This document shows, one piece after another, positions 35,973 to 47,801 of a stretch of 64,000 nt of DNA. Both the position numbers and the translations under genes were made by a program. Every line of letters begins with the position of its first letter. Positions within the stretch are counted from its first letter, which is position 1. The notes under the pieces were generated by a model, which saw only the letters and a list, made by a program, of their open reading frames with translations, was not told the origin of the DNA and searched no databases. The DNA is from Basidiobolus meristosporus CBS 931.73. Its lineage: Eukaryota > Basidiobolomycota > Basidiobolomycetes > Basidiobolales > Basidiobolaceae. The DNA is taken from NCBI GenBank assembly GCA_002104905.1, contig MCFE01000282.1, forward strand, positions 39,572-103,571. Direction: 5' to 3'.

Positions 35973-38900
35973 TCAGTAGTCTTCGGCCATGATGAGCGTA
36001 ACCAGGGCGCTCCATCCGGTAAAGGGATGGGAGCGCTGGCCACGCCCGGTTTCCGAAGAGTACTGCTCCCAGATGTAGCCGGTCTTTTGGTAATCCTTGT
36101 AAATAGTGTTCATCACATTTTTGCGCAGCTTCGTGTAGATCTCCTTGGCCAGGTCTTGGTAGGGCCCCTCCACATCAACATAGTTCTTGTACAAGGAAGA
36201 CAACGCCAAGTAGTTGATGTTAATCCAGATCGGGCCTCTCCAGTAGTTCTCATTGGTGCCGTAGAACTGGTCGGACTTGGAGAGGGAGCGCAGCCCATAA
36301 GGCGACCATAGGTGATCTGGGTCATACATCATATCCAAGATGGATTTGAGGCGAGGCGAGTCGGGTGGAAGCAGGCCCAGGAGCATGGGGAACAGGGTGA
36401 TGTACCCATTATGGCAAACAAACATCGATTCTCCCTGGTCGTTTGCCGTCAAATCGCAATAAGCTTGCTTCTCCTCATTCCAGTGAAGATCCTCTAGATT
36501 CTCGATGATATTCTCGTACACATCCTCGAATTCATCGGCGTCATCTTCTTCGCCGATATACACTGCGACATCGCGAAGAGTGCGTGACATGAATCCCATC
36601 CAGCAGTGCAAATCCAGGTGAAGCTCACCAACATGAGGCGGTGAAGCGCGAGGGTAGTCGTCGAGGCCTGACCATATCAGATTGGATCAACATGGGATGC
36701 ACTTGGGATGGACATCAACACTAGGAACGTTACCTGAGGTTAGTGTGTGATTCTCGGTTCTCCCGCGCCAACGATAGGCCTCCTTACTAGCGGCCTCTCG
36801 GCCAAAGCCCTTGATCTCCCCCTTCTGTGTTCTGCGGAACCATTTGTAGTTCAACTTGTATTTCTCGTAGACCTGGCGCAGGTAGATTTTGGCCAAGTCC
36901 GAGTCCATCAAATGTCTGTTGATAAGGACGTCCAAGTCGTCTTCGGAAACGATCATTTTGTTGAGGCCACCTTCGAATTCTACGAAACAGTTAGCGCAGC
37001 ACTCGGTGGAACGGCTAATCAATCAGCGCTATTTACGATCAGAAACCAATTCGGGCTTCTTGAAGCTCTTGAGTCTTTCCACATATTTCTGGATAGCCAT
37101 AAGCAGGGTAGGTGGGTTGGCGTAGTGAGTGTATTGTGTTTGAAACTCGGCCGGGACCTGGGCAACATCGATTGAGTAAGCTTAAGACAGACATCATCCC
37201 GAGCTCCTTTACCTTGCTTCGAGCCTCCGCGCCTAAAATCTGCTCTCTCCCGATCCAGCCATCGGCATCGATTAGCGAGGCCCAATGCTTGATGATTTCC
37301 AAACTAGAGTATCCAAAGGTTAGCTAGTAACTACGGCATTACTTCCTCGCCAACATTACCTAAGATCATTGTCCCACTTGCCGATCAGAAGCTGATGGAA
37401 ACCCTCATCCCTAGTAAGCTTATCTCAGTGTACTGCAAGAGCAAAAGAACAGGATAGTGGCTGGTCTACCATAGAAATCCTCTGGGGAAGAATGGCCGAG
37501 AGGGAACGGCCGAGAACAACGTCATAGGCGGGGTTAGTTTGGTGGCCGACTCCTGGGGATTCATGACAAATTCCGATTCGTCCTCTAGATGATTTGCATG
37601 ATCGTTGATTATGCTATCTCCATGGAAGTACCTACAAGGAAATGCGTCAGAGCAATTGGCATCTAGTATCCGCGTGCTGAGTTATTTACCCTATACCGCC
37701 AACCATGTTGCTCATAGCCGCTTTGGCGAAGTCAACCTGGTGTGGCTTGAATCCTTTGGATGCAAGCTTGAAGGTACGTTCGAATCGCTCATCGAACTGT
37801 TGGTAGGATGTCTGCAGGAGCGTGGAAATCTCTTCGCCTGCATCGGGACACAATTAGACTGGGTGAAAAGAGAGGATGTCGGGGCCGCTGCTTACGCTCG
37901 ATATTGGCATGGTGTGATTTGGAGTTGAAGATGACATCGAACTGCCAAGTGTTGGTTGAATACTGTGTACTGGAATGCGAGACAAAGAGTTCGGCCTTAC
38001 TTGGAATGGTGCTTCAAGCACCTTTTGGAAGGCATAAAAGTTGGAATCTGCCATCGATACACTCTTGTATGTAAACAGATAGGCGGGCTCCGGGAAGTTA
38101 GGGTTGTATTTTTGGACTAGGTGTGAGGCCGATTGCATAATATGCTGCTGAACCATATCTGGTTGAGCTGATGTTAGAGCATTGCATTGACCAAGAGTCA
38201 TGGTTACTGGATCACCTTTTGCCTTCCACTGCTCACCACGTGGAACAGAAAGGCCGAGAACCTGTGTATAATCAAGCTCGGGGTAATCATCCTTCGGGGC
38301 TTCCTGAACGTTGGGCGCTTTGTTGTCCTCGTCTATGAAGTCGATGCTTCTTAACTTCCCTGCTCTCCCTGGTTTTTGACTATTGCTGACAACCTACCAT
38401 CAATGATATGGATCTCGAAATCGCCCAATCCACCACCGTGGCCTTTCAGCGTAATAGGCCCCTTCAAACCCTTCAAAGCCCATCAATAATGAATACGGAT
38501 CGTGCATGATTGGAATGGAGCATACCTTCGCTTCCGCGGGATTATCTACTGTCAAATCGCCTTCGGCATCTAAGCCAGTGTAAAATACAAGTGCCACCTT
38601 AGCAGTATCTGCATCGATATACAGGCGTTTAGCGGGTTTCGGGTGACCACTAGAGTGGGTGGAAGGGTGTTTCATGTACATACCTTTTATCGGCTTTCCC
38701 GAGATCCTGACCGCCCAGTCTCCACCTTGGTCGTATCTGTGAGCGAGGTTGGTTCTGCAAGCTATTCGAAAGGTGTGAGGTACAAACCGTGTTCCCCTGG
38801 AGCTTTGATGAATTCTGTGGTAAGGATTATGTTGTTGGCGGAATCCTTGATCTCCTGTTGACCGAAAGTACGTCCATCGTGCCTTAGATATCCGTAAGAA

Positions 38901-39172
38901 TCCAAGTTATCTCCCTGTTCGCAACTGTGGCGGATGTTTCTGAAGGATTGGAAGTCTTCCAAGCCGAACCACATCAACCCGGTGGCTAGGGATTCGGGGA
39001 TGCGTGGACGAGTGCCAAAGTAAAGATTGGGCCGGTATGTACCCCACAATAAAGAGGAATTACTGGCTATCACAGAATTTAGTTGGCTCTCAAGGCTGGT
39101 AGCCAAGACAAGGTTTCCGTGGAGTAGAACCCCGATAGCCAGGAACTTCGCGTTGACCGAGGTGAACTTCAT
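35973..39172 (-). CDS. Mannosyl-oligosaccharide glucosidase (processing alpha-glucosidase I, GH63)
   Basis: An ER enzyme that removes the outermost alpha-1,2-glucose from N-glycans just after transfer. The N-terminus ([15 protein letters not shown]) is a signal peptide or anchor. The N-domain has [30 protein letters not shown]; the later [10 protein letters not shown] and the catalytic (alpha/alpha)6 part follow. That part includes [39 protein letters not shown] (the Asp is the expected general acid), [19 protein letters not shown] and the terminal [18 protein letters not shown]. It has many short exons, with roughly nine introns visible. Intron detail between 37000 and 38700 was not fully resolved. 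The gene converges with SLS1, only about 80 bp apart. Confidence 0.9.
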
Positions 39173-39555
39173 ATGCTGCTGGACCCGACCTAAGCGTCAT
39201 TCCAATATCTAGTTGCCATAACTCAATGCATTTGTCATGTGATCTGCGAGTATACAGGGATTTTCGAATCTAGAAAACTATGCACCCTCGTTGCACCCTC
39301 ATTGCTCCCTCATTCCAAGTTAGATTGGTTCTTCAATAAGAAGCTGCCACTTTACAAATAATTCGTAGTCCAATAAGGAGCATCTTAAGTGTTAAACAAA
39401 ATACTCTATTAAAGTCTAATTGGTGTGATTCTTTGACAAACCTCAACCGATAGAAGATTTGTTTTATTGGTGAATATCACCGGAAACCACCTTGAAATAC
39501 GGTGCTCGACACCTTTTATTGTTTATCACAAGTGTCTGCACCTCTAGTTGCTAGT
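39173..39555. promoter_or_regulatory. Divergent promoter between glucosidase I and the HeH/SAP gene
   Basis: 383 bp. Contains a near-duplicate GCACCCTCGTTGCACCCTCATTGC and an AT-rich block at 39330-39470. No gene. Confidence 0.35.
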
Positions 39556-40825
39556 ATGGCTCCAATCCCAAGTCTTACTCGTTTTCGAAAGTTTGAATTA
39601 ATAGGTACGTCCCGGCCATCTCTCCTCTGCTTTATTTCACTCGTGTTTACCGGTAATTCTTCCTAGAAATTGCCGAAGCACTCGGCTTGTCTACCGAAGG
39701 TCTTCGCCTGGATATCGAAGCCAGAATAAAGTTTGTTGCTCGTATATTAAGGCTTCCCAAAGGTCCAACGCTCACCGGAATATTACAGGACTTATCTACT
39801 CGAAAACGATGTTAGTGATAACGCTAAAGTGGTTGCCTTGCTTAACGCACCACGTGGAACCACACCTCGAAAGCGGACCAGTCGCTCGACCAGCCCGAGC
39901 GGTGTTAGATCTACTCGCTCTGCTTCCCGTTTGAAGAATATGTACTTGCTATTTTAGCCTAGTTGCGCCGCCCACTGTAAACTCAAGCCGGATTAATTTT
40001 CTCTAGGCAAGCCGAAGCGCTTACCCCTACCAAGACATTCCAGCGAGCTGGCCAGGAGGAATCATCCGAAGACGAGGATAGAAAGGTTGAAACCAAGATA
40101 GAGAGGCCAAATCAACCCGAATTCTTTATTGACGCACCAGAGGCCGAAAAGCTCAAGACAGTCTTCCATATTGAGAAGGCGGAAGAAGTTTCCCCATTCA
40201 AATCCGAAGTCAAGAGGCTTGTTGTCACAGAGAAAGTTCAGACAACCGAGGAGTACCAGGTAGTGCTGTGGTTAGGATAAGTGAGAAGGGTGAATCCATT
40301 GCTGATCTGGTCATTTTGTGCGAAGAACTCTCAAGTGTGGAGCGTCCTGTTATTGCTGCTGGGTGTCGAACTGATTGTACTTTTATACTCTTCTTCCTTT
40401 GCATCAAAAGTAAGTGTGGACATGAGGCTGGCTTCGGCATTCCCAATCCCCGCGCTAACCCGGACACTACATAGGTTGAACATATTGAGTATCACCTTTG
40501 GCAGATCCACTCGTCTCTTGCGTTCTCGCTGCCTGATTTTTGCCAACTGGTTGTCTGCACAGAGTTTTGGAGACCAGTCGTCACCTGGCTTTTGGTCCTG
40601 GTGGTGGTTCCCGTTGCACTGTCCTATGTTGTGAATGTTGAGAGAGACCACCCCACCTTCAGCCCACTGACCTTCTCAGTCACCCGGTCGGCCATCATAT
40701 ACGCGCTCGGAGATCGAGATGATATCTTTGGACTGCTCTACGCCTTGGTCCCCTCGTCTATGTTACATATTACCTGCGCCATTGGCCTGGTTTTAGCGAC
40801 ATACCGCGGAGTCACGAAACCATAG
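39556..40825 (+). CDS. Putative HeH/SAP-domain membrane protein (inner nuclear membrane-like)
   Basis: The N-terminus, about residues 7-45 (FRKFELIEIAEALGLSTEGLR...IEARIKEYL), looks like a helix-extended-loop-helix or SAP domain, a DNA-binding fold. A basic Ser/Arg/Thr linker (TPRKRTSRSTSPS, RSTRSASR) follows, and then an acidic stretch. The C-terminal half has three hydrophobic segments: VWSVLLLLLGVELIVLLY, VVTWLLVLVVVPVALSYVV and LLYALVPSSMLHITCAIGLVLATY. This layout resembles Heh1/Src1-type inner nuclear membrane proteins, but the C-terminal MSC/MAN1 domain is not evident. Several short introns; those at about 39605-39665 and 40260-40330 fit well. The name should be taken as a suggestion. 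Confidence 0.6.
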
Positions 40826-41041
40826 TGTTTGTTTATTCTTACTGTAAGATATTTCTTCGACATAATAAAGGCTATAGACATGACAATGCGGGGTCCAACA
40901 CGCACCTGTAAGGGTAATGTATCAGGTGTGGAGTGCTGCGATGAATCAACACCACCACCATGAATAAATACTCCCCAAGGATTAATCAACAACACAGCCA
41001 TCAATAAATACTCCCCACAGAGCTGGTTCGAGCTAACCAAC

Positions 41042-41482
41042 ATGAAACCCTGGTTGATAGTGATATCCCTCGCTCTCCACGCTGCCTCCCAGGAGGTGCA
41101 GAGCGAATTCAACCCTTTAACCGAAACGCTCGCCGACCCCACCGACCTCTTCCCTGTGTCAATCCCAGAGGCCTCCCAGATCCCCCCAACCCCAACCGAG
41201 AGTCTTGGCACCACCGAGTCATCTTCGTGGGCTATACCTCCTTCCACAAGCTGGATACCAACCTCCATCACATTCGCGCCCTCTGCAACTGCGCAGGCTT
41301 CAAATATCGTCTCCGCCTCTGCCTCACCCTTTCGGAGCTCTCGCGTGTCAAGCACCGTCTCTAGCAGAATCAGCCAGACTATAGTCCAGGCTAGTGGGAC
41401 CGGGGGCCCCGCGCACCCCTCATACCTCGTGATGCTGTGTGTGGCGTTGCTAGCTTCCCTCACAAATTACTCGATTTATTAG
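41042..41482 (+). CDS. Probable GPI-anchored, Ser/Thr-rich surface protein
   Basis: A single exon of 146 residues. It has an N-terminal signal peptide (MKPWLIVISLALHAASQ), a middle region very rich in Ser, Thr, Pro and Ala with no cysteines (likely O-glycosylated), and a C-terminal hydrophobic stretch (SYLVMLCVALLASLTNY) preceded by small residues SGTGG, a good GPI omega site. No enzymatic domain. Typical of fungal cell-wall or surface mannoproteins. No homologue is recognised by eye. Confidence 0.65.
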   Translation: MKPWLIVISLALHAASQEVQSEFNPLTETLADPTDLFPVSIPEASQIPPTPTESLGTTESSSWAIPPSTSWIPTSITFAPSATAQASNIVSASASPFRSSRVSSTVSSRISQTIVQASGTGGPAHPSYLVMLCVALLASLTNYSIY

Positions 41483-41491
41483 ATTTTGGAT

Positions 41492-42656
41492 TCAATGATA
41501 CTCAATAAATTCGGAATGCCCAGTTTCCATGGCATGAGCTTGGGCTTCCTTTTGGCCTTTCAATCCAGCCTGACAAACGGAGCAGCGGAGCGTGAAGCCC
41601 GCAAGGTCGGTGTAGGCGTGTTTCTAGGAACGAGGTGAAAACATATTCCTGGACAGGAGAGGACTCAAGCGATGGTTACCTTGTTGAACTTGGTAGCCAA
41701 TTCAATGCACCCGGCCAGCACTCCATCGTCGGCGACATCGAATTGGGTCTGATCGTACTCTTGTGACGAGAAAAGCTGCGGGGTCATGGCGATCACATCG
41801 TAGTGGATCCCGCTGTACAGTACAAATATGCGCTGGCTGTATTCGCCCTCGCCGAACCTGTCCAACCGCAAGCTTTTGATGTCGATGGAGCAGATCTCCA
41901 CTTGGTAATGCTTCGAAAAGATCGAAAGCTCGATGGCTCCGCCCCAGCTTGAATCGCGCAGTATCCAGTCGCAGTAGCTCTCCCGAGACTGGCCCAGGAT
42001 CGCGTCGGAATACTCTTCCGGCTTCGTTAGGATCGTGTCTGAGATCACTTTGGAGGAGCAATTAGGGGGAGGCACACGTAAATCTTTATGGTGACGCTTA
42101 CGTTCGCGCAGTTGCCTGTGGACCTCTGGGGTTCGCTCCAGTGCGTAGCCGATCGACCGGAACAAGCAGCTGTTGTCGTCTTTCATTTCCTAAATTTCCT
42201 TTTTGTTAGCCGGGCTAGGGACATCCTCCTGAGAAACGACACGAACCCGTCGAATAACGTATCCCTCCTCCACTTGAACAGCGTCGTCGACCTCTTCGGG
42301 AGGTATGAAAGGGGTTTCTGAGGAAGACTTGGTGGGGTTCCCCTCTATTTGGGTTGCGCCTTGTTTCTCCGAAACCGTGAACATCTCCCCATCAAGCAAA
42401 CCAAGGGTTGACAGTGTGCTGGACTCGCTGCCTTCCAGGGCTTTTGGGGGGAAGCCTGTTTTAACTGAAATCGAAAAGCCAGCCTTTAATAAAGCGTTCC
42501 ACTAAGAACACACTCAATATCTCCCCTCACTTTCCAGGTTTTCGGCAGAAATCTCGGCCAATTTCGATATGGCTGCTCTCAGCTCTGCAAGCGTAGAGGT
42601 GTCTTGCAGTTCAGTCAGGGTGAAGGTTCCATTTTTGGTTCGACAACGAAATCTCA
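41492..42656 (-). CDS. Ubiquitin thioesterase OTU1 (YOD1 family)
   Basis: A deubiquitinase that works with the Cdc48/p97 ATPase. The domain order is that of YOD1. A UBX-like ubiquitin fold comes first (about residues 1-75: [18 protein letters not shown] ... GFPPKALEG ... [10 protein letters not shown]). An OTU protease domain follows, with the nucleophile in [14 protein letters not shown] and the histidine in [12 protein letters not shown]-terminal C2H2 finger closes it ([11 protein letters not shown] ... [11 protein letters not shown]). Three introns are visible, at about 42533-42480, 42189-42184/42100-42060 and 41680-41625; exact ends in the middle are uncertain. The C-terminal exon joins in frame at [13 protein letters not shown]. 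Confidence 0.88.
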
Positions 42657-42839
42657 TTTTCAACGGGTGTTCAACGTTCAATAAAGGGAGCACTTCCCCT
42701 GACCTTTACTATTTGAAGGAGTGGCTTTCCCACTTCAGGCACTGTTGACGTATTTGCATCTCGTGTAGATGATGGTAATATCTAGAACGATTATAAATCG
42801 ATTTATTGAAATCACGCATTGGATGAAACTGCGATGTTG

Positions 42840-42910
42840 GATCGGGCAAAGGGGCGTGTGATGTGCGGTGATGTGTGATGTGTGATATGTGATATGTGAT
42901 ATGTGATGGG
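42840..42910. repeat. GTGATAT microsatellite
   Basis: Degenerate tandem copies of GTGATGT/GTGATAT in the gap between YOD1 and the next gene. Confidence 0.7.
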
Positions 42911-42999
42911 TAAGCAAATATATCAATCTAGCGATTAGTTCAGCACGAATGAGGAAAGAGCAGTTAGACAGCCATGGAAACTAGCTTAACACAAGCTCA

Positions 43000-43390
43000 T
43001 CATAGCTTTCCATCTGGATACAGCTGCCATGGACTGATCAATCCGGGGTAGGCTAACGTGATCAACTCTGGCGGCCGTTTGTCTTTACTTCGACGGCGTT
43101 TTGGGAGCCCTTTTAAGGATGAAATGAGCGCTTGGAGCTTGGACGGCTCCCGTAGGATGTCAGGTCTTGGGGTCCCCTTGGGACGCGCTGGCCATTGGGG
43201 TTGGAGACATATGCAATACATGTTGGCTGTAGAAAGGCTCGGATCCGGCTTTATAGACCCTCTCCCAGACATAAAAGTTAATTAGTCTCTTCCGTGATCT
43301 GGTCGAGATTTCAGACTCCTCGCAGGGAAAACTGGCAATGTACAACCCGCATATCACTTCCCGCTCTTTGTTCTTCACTCCAGTCAACAA
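43000..43390 (-). CDS. Hypothetical small protein
   Basis: Two overlapping minus-strand frames (43390-43160 and 43272-43000) look like parts of one spliced gene. The first begins MLTGVKNKEREVICGLYIASFPC and the second ends PELITLAYPGLISPWQLYPDGKL after a basic KGLPKRRRSKDKR patch. I could not fix the intron and recognise no domain. It may be spurious. Confidence 0.3.
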
Positions 43391-43499
43391 TCGGCGAATT
43401 TATGTATGTGGTGAATCATCCCCACAAAGATACGGTGCATAAGAAATATTGGCTATGAACAAATCTTTATTCCTTGGTGATGTGTCCGATCAACTCGGT

Positions 43500-45838
43500 T
43501 CAACTCTCGGGGATGGCACTCAGCTGGGCTGGGCATTCGGGATATCTCTGGTTGTAAGCCTCTAGCACTTCAGGCTCATATATTCTGACATCTTTCAATT
43601 GATTGCCAAGGGTAAACCAACCGGGCCGAGTGTTATGCTGCCGACCAAATATCTCTGAGTAGCAAGCGTTAGTGGACTATTTGCAGCGGATGCGCTAATG
43701 TTTCCAATCTTACCTATCTTCCGTGTGCCAGGAGACAATCGATCTATCATACCATAGATTTGGTCTGGCTTTCTGCTGGTCTCTCGCACCTAGGAATGGT
43801 GAGTTGGTTAGATAGGTTGGTAGGCGTTCTTCCTAAGTCGTGAGATGGAGCGTGAGTGCTTACTTCTGCTACTAGCACATCACAAGCTAAACCTATATTG
43901 AATCGGCTAGGATCGCCTTTAATACCAACAAGACAGTGTTCCTTGCTGTGGTTTAGCCAATGGCCAGTTCTGCCTGTGCGTATCAGGCGCTGCAGCTGGT
44001 TGGTTTTGATCCACACCACCTCGTCCACTCGATCATATCCCCAGGTGGCTAAGCACTCGCGACCAAGCTCCATAGCCCGGGCAGTGACCCATAAGAATAT
44101 CAGCCCTTCATCCTGTAGCTTATGAATAGCCATGGCCTTCATCTCGTCGTCAGTCATGGTGCCATATGGTAACTAAAATGGTGGAAGATTGCTGAGAGCA
44201 TATTCTTGAAGTGGTTTGCGCGAAGATATTCCTACTGTCATGTGGATATCCCACGGTGGATCAGCCATGATGACTGAAAACTTGCCAAGTATACTGAAGT
44301 CGAATTTGCGCACATCACAATTGATCCACTGAGCAGGCAGCTGGATCGACCACGAGAAAAGGACTTCAGTACGAGTGATGGCGATGGGCTTGATTTGAAG
44401 TAAGATATCTTACCACTTTTTTTGGAGGCCTGAAGATCTGTTGACAAGGAAATGGGTGAGAACTTGATGTGGTTTCGACGCGTCGCAGAGAATACTAGTT
44501 ACCAAGGATGTAGGGATGGTTGTCTTGGTGATGTTTGCGCTCGAAGGATGCTCGAAGTCATCCAACTCGTAATGCACGTATTTACAGGTGTCCATGCGAT
44601 GGCAGGTGTTCAAATAAGAGCAATCACCCAGCTCTAGGTCGGTTTGTGGCCTCATAATCCGACGGAAATGGAGCTTCATGTTTGTCAGCAAGATGCTAGC
44701 CGTCTAGGGAGCAATTTGTTGTATGAACGTACCATTGCGCAAGGTTGTCCACTGGTGTTCATCTTTTTACAGTCCTCTTTAATAAGATACTCACAGAATT
44801 CGCGAAATCCGCCGTTTCCCTGTGCTTTGAACTGGCATTATGGAGGTTAAAATGCTGCTGAGTTCAAACAGTATTGAGACCCAGCTGACTACCATTTCTT
44901 CTGCCTCCTGTTCACGGAAGGTTTTGCGCTCGATCAGCTCTGTAACCCCAATGAGGGAAGAAAACGCCTCCATTTCCAGGAAAGACGGCTTTGACAGCAG
45001 TTTTTCTATTTCAGCGTCCTCGGAAAATCGGGCCTCTGGGAACACGGCTGTGAGCAAGTGTTGGCTGGAGGATGGGAGGACAAAGAAAAGACTACCTTCG
45101 TTTGGGATGTAAGTACTGGGTACTTGTGCTGATGTGGTTTTATCTAAGAAAATGTCAGGGTCGATGGAGTCCACATCACAGATATCTTCCAAAGTCCTGA
45201 TTTTGCAGCAGTTATTCGATGAGGTCGTGAGGAGAGGGATTCAAGCGGGCTTACTTCTCGATATGTTGTACGTTTCTCAGATTTCTTGGGTCAAAGTAGA
45301 TAACCGATATGGCGCTTTTGTCATTATCGTATTCTCTTTTGATACCAATCGTATTGTACCCCCACATGTCTGCCATTTTGAACAGTGCTCGTTCCAGTTT
45401 CATGAGCGAATTGGCGTCGTTTGTTACACGCAAATGAGGTTTGCTCTGGATGATTCTATACACACTGGAGTCAGCACCTACCGAGTATGTAGAGAAGCTC
45501 CTTACAAAGAAAACTTACCGGGTAAGCAACTGATTGGAGGTTAAAGGTAGCCTGACGCCACCAACTTCTTGAACCAGAAATTCGAACAAAATCTTTTGAA
45601 AATACAAGGTTTCCGTAGGAGACACCTCTTTTTCCGAAAACATGCCACTGTCAGCTTTAGTAACTTGTTCTTCAGTCAAGTTGCATGTATTTGGCTCGTT
45701 CTGAGAAGAGCCTTTGAATAGCTAACCTTCCACTTTCTCTGAGTCCTTCTTTACCCTTCTAAGGACTTTTTCTCTACGCTGGCGACTGAGGAGCTTTAAA
45801 TGATTCAAGTCATCTATGATAAGATTCGTTCGTGGCAT
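43500..45838 (-). CDS. METTL3/IME4-type mRNA N6-adenosine methyltransferase
   Basis: Predicted catalytic subunit of the m6A writer. The N-terminal part has a basic helix ([14 protein letters not shown]) and a mid-region corresponding to the METTL3 regulatory part. A CCCH-type finger is seen in [21 protein letters not shown]. The Rossmann domain follows, with the catalytic DPPW motif in [13 protein letters not shown], then [63 protein letters not shown], and a C-terminal GWFTLGNQL ... AYNQRYPEC. Start at 45838 ([10 protein letters not shown]). At least seven short introns interrupt it; I did not resolve all of them. METTL14-like relatives keep EPPL instead of DPPW, so this is the active type. 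Confidence 0.88.
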
Positions 45839-46066
45839 TTTGCCAGGTGTAGCATTTAACCAAGGTTCACTAAGCAGTATCTCACTGAATCATCAAAAAA
45901 TAATTGAATGGTCAATGAAATGAATCTTGGACGGTTTGGCAATATTTAATCAACAAGATATAATTTAGGACTTATTTACACATGCTTTGGGAGTACAGGA
46001 AGTATAGCAAACAGGATAATAGGAATGGAGGCTCATTTAGCGCAGTAACAAAGGAAACTATGGACA

Positions 46067-46740
46067 TCAGTAATCTTTGTAGTCGTAAACACCGGTGTAT
46101 TGTGGTAAATTGATCTTGGTGATGTCTCCATACTTTTGATACCATGAGTACTGTTGGGCGATTTTTCCCCAATATTTCGACCACCAGGTATACCAGAACC
46201 CGCCGAACACTAGTCCGGCAAGGACCCCAACAAATACCTGGGCAAATGTATGTCGACCGGTATTTAGCCGTGCGTAGATGAGTGATAGGTAGACGGCGTT
46301 AATCGGGATAAGTAGCCACTGCTGGTGTGACCATTCAGCCTCAAGAAGAGACAGACTGAAGTAAATAGTCACAAAAGTGATCAACTGAGAGTGTGCCGAA
46401 GGCATTCCATATTTGGAGTGCTGCTTGGCATGTGCTGGAAGATTCGGTCTTGGCTGACGAAGGATTTGTTGCAGGAATTTGGCTAGATCGTCAAGGGAGG
46501 ATTAGCAGATGCACGAGCGACCTTGGGAAACTCCGAGAAAGACTAACCAAGAAACACGCAATTGACGGCGCCAGTTACAAAGTATAAGGACTGCAGCGTC
46601 CGCATATATACAATGCCAGCAAATATGAAGAAAGTAACAATGAATTTCGTCTAAAGGAAAGAAATGTTAGGGCTGCTCCGAGGGGGGATCCATATTGCAC
46701 CTACTTCTTTGAATATCCTTGTAGTGAGTCTGTGTGGCAT
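46067..46740 (-). CDS. PAP2-family phosphatase, dolichyl-diphosphatase-like
   Basis: Predicted to hydrolyse dolichyl diphosphate (or a related lipid phosphate) on the lumenal side of the ER, recycling the carrier for N-glycosylation. It begins MPHRLTTRIFKE, then membrane segments (IVTFFIFAGIVYM, VTGAVNCVFLGI). The three phosphatase motifs are KFLQQILRQPRP, PSAHS and ARLNTGRHTFAQV, followed by GVLAGLVFGGFWYTWW. Small introns lie at about 46704-46650 and 46545-46410. The N-terminus is short compared with DOLPP1, lacking its usual first hydrophobic region. It complements the neighbouring glucosidase I in N-glycan metabolism. Confidence 0.85.
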
Positions 46741-47230
46741 GGCGGGTAAAAAATTGACAGAAAATTAACAAAGGGAAAGAGATGTTTATTGGGCGATACC
46801 TATATATTCCAGCCGAGTTCCAGCATGTGAGGTAATAGGGGTATCATCAAGTCAGCATACCGCCATCAATTTCCATAATGGTGATTGGCGGAAAAATCAG
46901 AGCTTCAAAAAACCATGTGAACGGCGTCAGATGAGAATTATCAGAAACAAGACACCTCAGGTGATTGGGCTGGAGCTATGATGATGGGACTGGATTTGAT
47001 CTGCCTCATCGTTGCACTAAAAACTCACTAGCTACAAGTATATGCGCGTATATATATATTGCCCTGTGCATTGTAGTGTTGGTTTGGACAATGAAACTAG
47101 CGAAAGTTTGTTAAACTAATCAAAACAAGAACAGACATCAACCACCTCAATTACGAGGGGATATCTTCCGATCGCCCGTATAAGAGCCTTAATTGTGCCA
47201 GACTACCAGCCCTAAACATTCCACTCATCA
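46741..47230. promoter_or_regulatory. Intergenic region
   Basis: 490 bp. AT-rich, with a TATATATATAT run near 47049-47059 about 170 bp before the next frame. No gene. Confidence 0.35.
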
Positions 47231-47566
47231 ATGCTCTCCAGCGGGTACACAAGAACACAGGGACGTTACTCAATCAACAAGCGCAGCTCAGGTTGGTTTT
47301 TGAGCGAAGAGGCTAGTTTCATCTCAGAAGTCAGCCATGTTGTGTGCACCATCAACTCCTGCAAACCACGCCTGCGGAAATACAAAAGTATCGATTTACT
47401 TAGCAAGTGCGTTTCCGTAGATGACCAGCGACTGAGAAAAACCAACTCAGTCGAAGGGTTGCAGAACTATTTTACTCCAGACAATCAGATCCACTTCAAG
47501 CCACAGCACCAAACAAAACTATCGCAGTACGTCACCTTTCCACTACATGAGGAGGAGTTCAATTGA
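47231..47566 (+). CDS. Hypothetical protein
   Basis: A single open frame of 111 residues, rich in Ser, Lys and Gln: MLSSGYTRTQGRYSINKR ... LSQYVTFPLHEEEFN. No signal peptide, membrane segment or known domain. A similar ending (SEYVSFPRYDV) occurs in the frame at 47802-48296, suggesting a diverged pair. A phosphorylation-rich regulatory peptide (RKYKSID, LRKTNSVE) is possible. Low certainty that it is expressed. Confidence 0.4.
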   Translation: MLSSGYTRTQGRYSINKRSSGWFLSEEASFISEVSHVVCTINSCKPRLRKYKSIDLLSKCVSVDDQRLRKTNSVEGLQNYFTPDNQIHFKPQHQTKLSQYVTFPLHEEEFN

Positions 47567-47801
47567 GACGCCATGCCTGTTCCTCGGATACCCACCTCAT
47601 GCACCCTGGAAGCGCAGTGGGAGGCGACCAAGACTGCGGCCATACCATTGGTTCAGTGATAGATAAAATAAACGCTGAATATCTAATCGATAATAGGTTT
47701 TATTTACAAATACAGATCATTGTGTTCTAGATCGTTCAAGCAGGCCAGTAGAATGATGTTCTTTTGTTTAGTTATCGAAACCACATCTGAGCGATCCAAT
47801 T

